The translations under genes were made by a program, and so were the position numbers. The notes below the pieces were generated by a model, which saw only the letters and a list, made by a program, of their open reading frames with translations, was not told the DNA's origin and made no database searches. From Syngnathus acus (taxonomy: Eukaryota > Chordata > Actinopteri > Syngnathiformes > Syngnathidae), in the NCBI RefSeq assembly GCF_901709675.1, contig NC_051094.1, forward strand, positions 19,310,501 through 19,374,500: a stretch of DNA of 64,000 nucleotides, given 5' to 3'. Shown piece after piece: positions 1-9,172 of the stretch. How positions within the stretch are numbered: position 1 is the first letter of the stretch; the number at the start of each line of letters is the position of its first letter.

Positions 1-2549
1 CATACCTATGAGGCACTCTTTGTTTATTTTCTTTGTATGGTTTTAGGTGGTCAATGTTTATTTTGGGGACCAAGGCTCCATTCTCATCCTGGAGGTCAGC
101 TGTCTTGCCCTCAATCGCCACAATTTTGTATGGCCCCAAAGAATTGGGGTTCAATTTTCCTCCCTTTCTTTGTTGAGACCTGATATTTTGTCTTAGAACA
201 AGATCTCCGATGTGTACAGTTGGTGTGGTCCCTGAGGTTGTTTTTGGGTGCCTTGTTTTTTCCTGCGCTTTTCTAATGTGCTCTCTAACTTGCTCAAATA
301 GTTGGTCTTGTTCGTTATGGTCTTGTGCCATAACTTCCATCCCCACCACATCCTCCACAGTGCCATCAACCTTCAGAAAAAGCAAACATTTGCTGTCATG
401 ATTAAAGTGTTAACAAGTTTTAGTTTTATATTTGTGTTTTACAATTAAGATGTAACTCAACAAATTCAACAAGCAAATTGTCCTTGATCGTATAAAAACT
501 TCTCCATGATACTGTATATCCTTGTAATGGATCATGGATCTTGATGTGCCAAAATCTTACCTCGTAGTGTTCTGGCACTTGAATGGGGTAGCATGCCTCT
601 CTGCCGAACATTAGAAAGTAAGGCGAGTAGTTTGTCGTCATTTGTTTTTTGGTCCGCAGACCAAACATAACTGCATCCAAATATTCATCCCAGCTTTCTG
701 GATGCTGACAAACCACTTTGCTCTGAGCTCTAAAAAACAAAATCAGTTTTAAAATTGCGCTGGTGACAGTGTTGTTGTTTTTTTATTAATTTTGGAGAAT
801 TGTATATAAATGACTCCAATAACAATTTTTAAACCAAAATGTGTTTTTTCTGACCTAACAGTTTTTATAGGCATGTTATTTACTTTGAAAGTGCCCTGAA
901 AACAAAAACAAACTCACGAGCAACATCATAACAAGAAATTGTCAAAGATTAATGTGGGTAAACGAAGTATACTCACCTTTGAATTGTCCCATTTAAATTT
1001 TCCACCAACCCATTAGTTTGAGGGTGGTATGGTGAGCAAAGGCTTCTTTTTATGTCAAGCATTTCACATACTCTCTTGTTGATCTGCAGTTGCCAGGGGA
1101 AAGAATAAGTAATTGAGTTGGGCAATTTTGCAGTGAAATTGTCAGGTTTAATTCGCTGACTGAATAACTGTTAAGAGAAGAGCAACAGCAAACAAACCAC
1201 AAGTGAGACAGAATATTAATTCTTTTCTCGCGAGGAGTGCAGTACAGATCGCTTACAACAATCTCACTACACTAAATATCTGTATGCACTCCCGCTCTTT
1301 TTATTTGGATTAGCCCTACCCACAACGTGAGACAAAAGCCCCTAAAGGGAAGGGGGAAAGCACGTGGGCTTTACCTCGTAAGCAAAAATCACAAGGTGTT
1401 ACATACTGATAAGAACATGTGGGAAGAGGAGTTTGAGTGGACTGGATAGAGAAGAGAAAGCCCTTGACCTCTAGTCAAAACATAGCAGGGGATGTTTTAC
1501 AACATTGTGTAGGATGGGACAAGCTAGGTTATTTATTACTGGATACGCACCAACATAAGCATCCGATCAAGATAGTTTGGAAAACCCTGACAATGATGGT
1601 CACTTGTAGGTTCATCGGGGGTGCAAGACAGCGATGAGGCATGTTGTTTCTCAAAATGGTCTTTGTTAAAAAGGAACTGTCTCGGTAGATGTCTTCTTTT
1701 TGCTGAGTTGTCAGCTGCGTCCTGTCTGACCCAGCTGTAACCTCTCTCCTGACCCAGCCGTAACCTTTCTCTTCTGTGGTACATCATAAAAACAGCAAGG
1801 CCAAACAGCAAGCATATATTGCAGTAATATTGCGGGAAAGCATTGATTAGAGAACGCATGATAACATATATGTACATTTTTCTAACAGAAATAGTGTTTG
1901 AGAATGTGAGCTTAAAGTCATCACTATACTGGCTTTGCATCACAAATACACAGAAGGAAAATACAACACCCACAACTGCAACAGTCACAAAACACGGACA
2001 AAATACAATGAGCAGTAAGAAACATTTTATTTTTTATTTTACTCCAGCTATTTTATGAAGTTCGACATCCTTTCGTTGCTTTCATCGGCCACACAAAATA
2101 AAGTTGCAGGCCAGATATGCCCTCAGGGACTTGTATTTGACAGCTATGGTGAAGATAATTTCTGCCAAACACTGTTGTACTTACTGCATTGACAAATTAT
2201 TTGCCTTGATCTGTCAAGATCCTTTTTGGCGACTCAAATTGGTAGACGAATTTTAGGATACAGGCGGTAACATCAGCAGCAGACTTCGACCTCAATGGAT
2301 AGGCTTGAGGCCATTTCGTGAAATAATCGACCATCACGCAAATATATTGGTATCCATCTTTTGTCTGAGCCAGTTTGCCAATGAGGTCCATCCCCAAGAG
2401 TTCGAATGGCTGAGACACCTAATAAATAAATATTTATAAAAACAAATTGTGTTAAACTGATGTTGCTGAGAAAAATAGTTATATAAAGTATGCCACATAC
2501 AAAATACTATATAGACCTTGGGTCAAAATAGAGAACATTATTTGGATTA

Positions 2550-3573
2550 CCGTTTTTTTCTGTGTATAATACGCAAAATTTAACTAATTTGTTGTCCTAA
2601 AATCTGTGGTGCGCATTATACATGGGTACAAATTTTTAAATTTTTTTTTTTTTTTAATTATTATTATTATTTTTTTAATTTTAAATTTTTGTTTTTGTTT
2701 TAAGAAAATCATGGTACAACAAAACCAACAACAGGACTGACCGACAAAGACGTGGAACAAAAAGACAGGGTGACATTACCAAAGACAGGAACAGAAACCA
2801 AACAGACATCATGACAGTAACACATGCAATGATCCGACGGTGAGCGAGGGGCAGACAGGACTTAAATACAAAACACGTTACAAGAACAATAGTGTGTTTG
2901 TACTGTGCTCTGGTCATTTCGTCAAAGAAGGGATAATAGTCCTCTTCTCTTCTTGACTGACAATGAATGTGATAGTTTAATACAATCAGCAAATAACAAA
3001 ATGCGTATTACAGGTAATATTTTATTTCACAACACTTTGCCTTGTTCCTTTCGTCTCTGCTGTTCACTTCAAACACGCTCCATACGAACGCAATGCTCTC
3101 GTATCAGACGCTTGATCGATCACCTGCTCGTTTGCTGTCACAATGTACCCTACACAAATCCGAAACATTTGTTGCGGCTCCGAGTCACGACGAGGGGCAA
3201 GTTTTGGTTTCCAAGGGTGTTTTTATTCCTCTTCAACGTCTCTCCCATACAGAGCCGCCTTTTTCACATGTCCGCACGTCACTTTCCTCTCTTTTCATCT
3301 GATCGCGGTGGTGCCTTTACGGGCAGTCGGAGAAATCAACGGCAACAAAAAAAAATACATCCAGCCTAGTTAAGACCATACCAAAGACTATAAAAATGGG
3401 ACCCATTGCCTCCCTGCGTGTGTGACGATCATTGGGACTTAAAAAAAAAAAAAAAGAAAAAAAAAAAAAAATTGGGTGCGTATTATACATGGGTACAGGC
3501 TTTTTTCCAGCATCAACATGCCATTTTTAGGGTGCGTATTATACATGGGGGGCGCATACACGGAAAAAAACGG
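2550..3573 (+). mobile_element. Element B, copy 1: TA-flanked non-autonomous element with terminal inverted repeats
   Basis: The left end begins CCGTTTTTTTCTGTGTATAA and the right end is its imperfect inverse (CACGGAAAAAAACGG). TA dinucleotides flank it at 2548-2549 and 3574-3575. Subterminal GCGTATTATAC-like motifs recur at both ends. The interior is A/T runs plus about 600 bp of sequence also present in the copies at 30195-31216 and 43282-44223. It includes a 60-bp stretch (3380-3437) matching the 3' part of the tRNA-derived SINE in this window, so the family picked up a deleted SINE before spreading. Frames on both strands are open for 100-150 codons, but no domain is recognised and no transposase is present. 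It sits in an intron of the integrase gene. Confidence 0.8.
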
Positions 3574-4449
3574 TAACTGACCTGTATAGGCATGACCTCT
3601 GTTGGGCTTTTTATTGATATGCCGGCTGCCTGACATTCGGTGCACTGGGACACCTGACAATGACAAGGTTTGTGGAAAAGTAGTCATTGTTAATAAATGC
3701 ATGCAAAAAGGGCAAGATCTTAGATAATCATTTTGAATTGTTTGCAAAAGATACAAAGGAATAGTTTCATTCATTACGTTTGCAGGCTAAAAAAAATGAA
3801 CAAACAAGTATACTCTTTTTGTATTGTTTACATACCCACTCATTAATGTCAACAGACATCGCTGGCCAGTAATATCTCAGAGAGATGCTGTCTTGTTTTA
3901 TTTTGCCCGGTGTGTGCCCCTGCCGGGCTGGCATGAAAACTCTTAAAAATGTAATTTGCCTCTTCAGCACCACAGACAACCTTCACTTGGACTGCCTGGT
4001 CTGTGCCTTTTTGGCGGCAATAATACAGCTCCCCTCCTGAGTAGAAGTAAAAATAAAACGTTGAATTAGCACCATACTTGTGGTAATTCATTAAGTGCTC
4101 ACTCAATACACCTAATTGCAAATTTGCTACTTGGACAAAAGAAAAACATTAGTTTCATAATATATCAAATGTTCACTCAATGGGTCTACAACCAAATATG
4201 TTACTTTAGTTTGATAAGTTATCAAATATTTACCGTAATTTTCGGACTATAAGTCGCGTTTTTTTTTCATAGTTTGGGTGGGGGGGCGACTTATAATAAG
4301 GAGCGACTTATGTTTTTTTTCAAAAACTTTCAAAAAAAAAAAAAAAAAAAAAGAAAAGTGAAACCGCGATAAATGAACCGCAATGTAGCAAGGGATTACT
4401 GTAATTTGAATTTCAAGTGACGTCAGCAGCGCGACGTCGCGTCAGCAGC

Positions 4450-4594
4450 AGCTCCGTCGAGTCAATCTTTGTCCTTTATGTAAACAACCGCCGCGCTGCT
4501 GACGCGACGTCGCGGTCGCGCGTCAGCAGCGCAACGTCGCGTCAGCAGCGCGGCGGTTGTTTACATAAAGGACAAAGATTGACTCGACGGAGCT
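4450..4594. repeat. Long palindrome (arms about 60 bp) in element A
   Basis: The left arm, starting AGCTCCGTCGAGTCAATC, returns as its reverse complement ending GATTGACTCGACGGAGCT at 4594. The arms enclose a short GC-rich core of GCGACGTCGCG-type repeats. A comparable arrangement lies at about 42643-42885 in copy 4. Such a sequence could fold as a hairpin or cruciform. Confidence 0.8.
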
Positions 4595-4985
4595 CTCTTT
4601 CACTTCCGTGGATTGAAGTCGGGGGCCAGCGCTCGGCCGGGTGGCTGTCCAGGGACGGTGGATGGGGCTCGGACATGGCTTTTACGCACGCCCGGTCCTA
4701 CTCTACGGAGGTCTCTTTCACCTCCGTGGATAGAAGTCGGGGGCCGGCGCTCGGCCGGGTGGCTGTCCAGGGACGGTGGATGGGGCTCGGACAATGCTTT
4801 TACGCACGCCCAGTCCTACTCTACCGAGCTGTCTTTCACCTCCGTGGATGGAAGTCGGGGGCCAGCGCTCGGCCGGGTGGCTGTCCGGGGACGCTGGATT
4901 GGGCTCGGTCATGGCTTTTACGCACGCCCGGTCTTATTCTATGGATCTTTCTTCCACCTCCGTGGCTGGAAGTCCACGCCGCCAC
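4595..4985. repeat. Minisatellite, about 118-bp unit, in element A
   Basis: Each unit carries TCTTTCACCTCCGTGGAT, CGCTCGGCCGGGTGGCTGTC and TTTTACGCACGCCCGGTC. Three full units and a final partial unit are present. Related arrays lie at about 7140-7460, 27865-27945 plus 29386-29580, 42370-42640, 42895-43030 and 50600-50930, always inside A copies. Copy number differs between A copies, which points to unequal exchange or slippage. Confidence 0.8.
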
Positions 4986-6249
4986 ACGCCTGTAAGTTTG
5001 TTTTGTTAAATAAAGAGCCGTTTACCAAACCCACGTCTTTCCTTGAACTTTGTTAACGCTACAATATAGTTATATAGTAGATCTGTGGAATAACGACGAG
5101 GCTGACGTCAGGGCGCACGCGCGGCGTTGTTGACAAAGGACGAGGAATTTGATCGATGGATTTAATGATTTAGAGTGCACAGATGGTTTGATAACATCAT
5201 TGCTTATATAATAGTTATTTGATATATAATTTATATATCGTTATATATGGGCCTGTGGAATATTTTGAAGTGCAAGAGCCGTCAGCGGCGCGCACGCATT
5301 GTTGACAAAGGACGATTGATGGATTTAATGAATTGGAGTGACACAGATGGTTTTATTAACGTGTTATTTATGTAATAGTTTTTTGAATAACTCTGAATTT
5401 TACGTCAGGGCCGTTCTCAGCTCTTAGTTTGTGTTTATGTCACGTTAGCATACCTATCGTTTAGCCTGTTGTTGCTCGTTCATGACTGTTCTTGGTGTTG
5501 GATTTTGTCGAATAAATTGCCCCCCAAAATGCGACTTATACTCCGGAGCGACTTATATATGTTTTTTTTCACTTTTTTGGGCATTTTATGGCTGATGCGA
5601 CTTATACTCCGGAGCGACTTATAGTCCGAAAATTACAGTACTCAATAGATCTACAAATACTAGTTACTTGAAAAAAAAACATAGCTTGAGTTGTACTCAA
5701 CAAATTCAACAATTTCCTTCATAGTGAGGTGTGTTATATATATTGCTTCCAACATTTTATAAGTCAATTATTTGTCTTATAGAGTAATTACTCTAAAACT
5801 TGAGTTTCTGACGTTAGTGTAGAAATGAGCAGGTTCTGCAATGTGAATGTTTGGTGCGTCTCTGGATCTAATTTGCTTGATTTATGTACATTGTGTATCT
5901 TACCCTCAACGTCGTAAAAAGAAGCTTTTATTCTCAATACGTACTTCTCCTTCTTCGTAATACCATTTGGGTATTCTTGTTTTGTTTTGTAGGCAATAAT
6001 TTGTTGGTAAATAGTTGGGTCCATTGTGCGGCAGCGTATTGTTGTCAGAAAACAATGGCGAAATGACACGAAGTGCGCACTTACAAGGTGGGGTAAAATG
6101 GGTGCTTTGGTGACAAGTTTGAATTCAAGACAATATTGTTTGACCAACAAAGGAAAGAAAACATTATCTATTTGTTTATTTATTTATTTAACATCCAATA
6201 TTGTATAGTTATCAGTGCACAAATCATTTATTTACATATACACCGTTTT

Positions 6250-6935
6250 AAATGGGGGGGAACATATTCTCACGGGGCAGCCGTGAGGATGTGTTCACCC
6301 CCTGTAATTTGGCCTAGAAATAAGGGAACCTGTTCAAATTTGCCACACTACCTGAACTGACCCCCAGGAAGACAGAAAAAAAACAGCTGGAGTCCAGCAC
6401 TCACCGTTCTCAAAATAAGGGGGGGGAACATATCCTCACGGGGCAGCCGTGAGGATATGTTCCCCCCCTATAATTTGGCCTAGGAATAAGGGAACCTGTT
6501 CAAATTTGCCACACTACCTGAACTGACCCCCAGGAAGACAGAAAAAAAAACGCTGGAGTCCAGCACTCGCCGTTCTCAAAATAAGGGGGGGAACATATCC
6601 TCACGGGGCAGCCGTGAGGATGTGTTCCCCCCTGTAATTTGGCCTAGGAATAAGGGAACCTGTTCAAATTTGCCACACTACCTGAACTGACCCCCAGGAA
6701 GACAGAAAAAAAACAGCTGGAGTCCAGCACTCACCGTTCTCAAACTAAGGGGGGGGAACATATCCTCACGGGGCAGCCGTGAGGATGTGTTCCCCCCTGT
6801 AATTTGGCCTGGGAATGAGGGATTCTGTTCAAATTTGCCACACAACCTGAACAGACCCCCGGGAAGATAGAAAAAAAGCCAGTCGATGTCCAGGACTCAC
6901 CGTTCTCAAAATTGGAGGGGGGCACAAATTTTCAC
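6250..6935. repeat. Minisatellite of about 166-bp units, four copies, each with a hairpin
   Basis: Units start near 6253, 6419, 6585 and 6751 with GGGGGGAACATATCCTCACG and continue through a block with CAAATTTGCCACACTACCTG and CAGCACTCACCGTTCTCAAA. Each unit holds an inverted repeat around CCTCACGG...CCGTGAGG. In unit 2 the arms are perfect for 22 bp (6420-6441 with 6447-6468). The last unit has diverged and breaks off before a truncated A element. Confidence 0.88.
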
Positions 6936-6954
6936 GGCTTGACAATTTCTATAG

Positions 6955-8117
6955 AGTGACGTCAGCAGCGCGACGCGTCGTGGCGCGGCGGTTGTTTACA
7001 TAAAGGACAAAGATTGATCACGGGATGACGAAGATGACGAAGGGCCCCACGTACTACCGGCATCATTAGCGGCTTTGTTTCTAAGTGACACGGCGGACGA
7101 AGAGTTTGAAGGATTTAAGGATTTGGAGTGACACAGAAGGTTTGAAAAACTATTATGGCTTTTACCCACGCCCGGTCCTACTCTCCGGAGCTCTCTTTCA
7201 CCTCCGTGGATTGAAGTCGGGGGCTGGCGCTCGGCCGGGTGGCTGTCCAGGGACGGTGGATGGGGCTCGGACATGTCTTTTACGCACGCCCGGTCCTACT
7301 CTACCGAGCTCTTTTTCACCTCCGTGGATGGAAGTCGAGGGCCGGCGCTCGGCCGGGTGGCTGTCTGGGGACGGTGGATGGGGCTCGGTCATGGCTTTTA
7401 CGTACGCCCGGTCCTATTCTATGGAGCTCTCTTCCACGTCCGTGGCTGGAAGTCCACGCCGCCACACGCCTGGAAGTTTGTTTTGTTAAATAAAGAGCCG
7501 TTTACCAAACCCACGTCTTTCCTTGAACTTTGTTAACACTACAATATAGTTATATAGTAGATCTGTGGAATAACGACGAGGCTGACATCAGGGCGCACGC
7601 GCGGCGTTGTTGACGAAGGACGAGGAATTTGATCGATGGATTTAATGATTTAGAGTGCACAGATGGCTTGATAATACTATTGCTTATACAATAGTTATTT
7701 GATATCTGATTTATATATCGTTATATGGGCCTGTGGAATATTTTGAAGTGCAAGCGGCGTCAGCTGCGCGCACCCATTGTTGACAAAGGACGATTGATGG
7801 ATTTAATGAATTGGAGTGACACAGATGGTTTTATTAACGTGTTATTTATGTAATAGTTTTTTGAATAACTCTGAATTTTACGTCAGGGCCGTTCTCAGCT
7901 CTTAGTTTGTGTTTATGTCACGTTAGCATACCTATCGTTTAGCCTGTTGTTGCTCGTTCATGACTGTTCTTGGTGTTGGATTTTGTCGAATAAATTGCCC
8001 CCCAAAATGCGACTTATACTCCGGAGCGACTTATATATATATTTTTTTCACTTTTTTGGGCATTTTATGGCTGATGCGACTTGTACTCCGGAGCGACTTA
8101 TAGTCCGAAAATTACGG
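6955..8117 (+). mobile_element. Element A, copy 2, left end missing
   Basis: It begins inside the element at AGTGACGTCAGCAGCGCGAC and ends with the standard right terminus (GTCCGAAAATTACGG) followed by TA at 8118-8119. It contains a variant block, 7010-7160, with ACGAAGATGACGAAGG and GGATTTAAGGATTTGGAGTG. That block is absent from copy 1 but present, inverted, in copy 5 (about 50930-50970 and 51700-51800). The left terminus is replaced by the end of the 166-bp minisatellite. Confidence 0.78.
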
Positions 8118-8119
8118 TA

Positions 8120-9172
8120 CTGTTTTTCCGAGGCTTCACCAGCATGTTAATTTTCCAACACGTAGTGACAGCTTCCTGGACCTGGTCTACTCTACACATA
8201 AAGGAGCTTTCAAAGCCGCCCCCCTCCTCCATCTTGGACTTTCTGGCCATCTCACTGTTATGCTTTTGCCCGCATACAGACAAATGGTGAAAGCATCCAG
8301 GCCGGTTCGCAAGCGGGTGTGGCCTGAGGGTGCCTCTGATGCGTTTCGTGACTGCTTTGGCACTACTGACTGGGACATGTTTAAGCGGGCGGCCACTTGC
8401 AACGATCGGACAGACATAGAGGAGTATACTGACTCTGTTTCATCTTACATCACGAAGTGCATTGATGATGTGACCCACTCGAAATCCATCGTCACTCGGG
8501 CTAACTGGAAGCCATGGCTGACAGGGGCTGTCCTCAGGCTGCTGAGGGCCAGGGACAAAGCCTTCAGAGCGGGGGATGAGGCTGGCTTGAGGACAGCGAG
8601 GGCCGACCTGTCCCGGGTCATCAAGGAGGCGAAAAGGGCGTTCTCTTGCAGGATTACCGCCCACTTCAAGGACAGCAAGGACGCACGGAGCCTTTGGCAG
8701 GGCATTCAGACCATCACGGACTACAAGCCCGCGCCGCAGAGCTGTGAGGGCGACGTCCGTCTGCTCAACGATCTTAACCACTTCTTTGCTCGCTTCGACG
8801 CTCAGAACAGCACTTGCCCGCTGAAGGCCCCTCCCCCTCCACACGAGCAGCCCCTGTGCCTCTCTGCTGATAGCGTGAGGAGGGCGCTTGCCGCTATCAA
8901 CACTCGTAAGGCGGCGGGCCCTGACAACATCCCGGGTCGAGCGCTGAAGGACTGCGCTGGGGAGCTGACGGGTGTCTTCACGGACATCTTCAACATTTCC
9001 CTGCAGCAAGCCGTCGTCCCTTCGTGTTTCAAGGCTGCCATCATCGTACCTGTGCCGAAGAAACCTGCCCCGTCCTGCTTCAATGACTACCGCCCCGTGG
9101 CACTGACGCCCATCATCATGAAGTGCTTTGAGCGGCTTGTCATGGAGCACATCAGATCGCTGCACGTTCGCT
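8120..9172 (+). mobile_element. Rex1-like LINE fragment (endonuclease end to early reverse transcriptase)
   Basis: The reading begins in the last part of an endonuclease domain (SFLDLVYSTHKGAF, then LLPAYRQMVKASRPV) with frame damage before about 8250. It is open from about 8260 to 9170 through the linker and the start of the reverse transcriptase domain (RKAAGPDNIPGRALKDC, NDYRPVALTPIIMKCFERL). The catalytic FADD region is missing because the reading stops at MEHIRS, just before the tail of the oppositely oriented LINE at 9173. Non-LTR retrotransposons of this kind copy RNA into DNA at a nicked chromosomal site. It resembles, but is clearly diverged from, the LINE next to it. The Rex1/Babar assignment is from recognition only. 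Confidence 0.75.

Larger units (their letters stand above)
4233..5638 (+). mobile_element. Element A, copy 1: 1.4-kb non-autonomous element with terminal inverted repeats
   Basis: It starts CCGTAATTTTCGGACTATAA followed by GTCGC and ends with the inverse, with TA on each side (4231-4232 and 5639-5640). The 10-mer GCGACTTATA recurs near both ends. From left to right it holds an A-rich stretch, a long palindrome (4450-4594), a GC-rich minisatellite of about 118-bp units (4595-4985), an AATAAA motif, and two diverged copies of a module containing GTTGACAAAGGACGA (5090-5240 and 5260-5395). It occupies most of the first intron of the integrase gene. No transposase is seen. Open frames across the minisatellite are low-complexity by-products. 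Confidence 0.82.
6..6024 (-). pseudogene. GIN-type (Ty3/gypsy integrase-like) multi-exon gene, damaged, 3' end beyond window
   Basis: Seven exons can be joined with GT-AG borders and matching phase: 5904-6024 (start ATG at 6024, reads MDPTIYQQI), 3836-4036, 3582-3653, 2185-2418, 977-1083, 561-729 and 6-370, which ends at a GT donor at the window edge. In order they encode an N-terminal segment, an HHCC zinc-binding region (FHASPAGAHTG, then SQCTECQ), the integrase core (GMDLIG, VDYFTKWPQAY, LTDQG, SPYHPQTNGLVE) and a C-terminal GPYKIV/HLKPYK region. That is the order of Ty3/gypsy integrases, which insert DNA copies. The intron-rich layout is typical of host genes derived from them (GIN-type) or of Ginger-like transposons. 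Two lesions are visible: a TAA codon at 2197-2199 right after LTDQGK, and a net frameshift near 3860-3870 between the zinc-binding exon and RYYWPAM. Introns carry elements A (4233-5638) and B (2550-3573). Splice sites remain intact, so decay is recent or the lesions are assembly errors. The exact orthologue is not certain. Confidence 0.72.

Noticed and set aside
2905-3369. A 154-codon frame in element B, present in all three copies
   Set aside because: Conservation is explained by recent amplification; opposite and shifted frames are open too, and no domain is recognised.
4417-5056. Overlapping frames of 60-190 codons on both strands in the GC-rich part of element A (also 7085-7536, 29332-29658, 42291-43062, 50548-50886)
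   Set aside because: They are translations of the 118-bp minisatellite, open in several phases at once, and change with repeat number.
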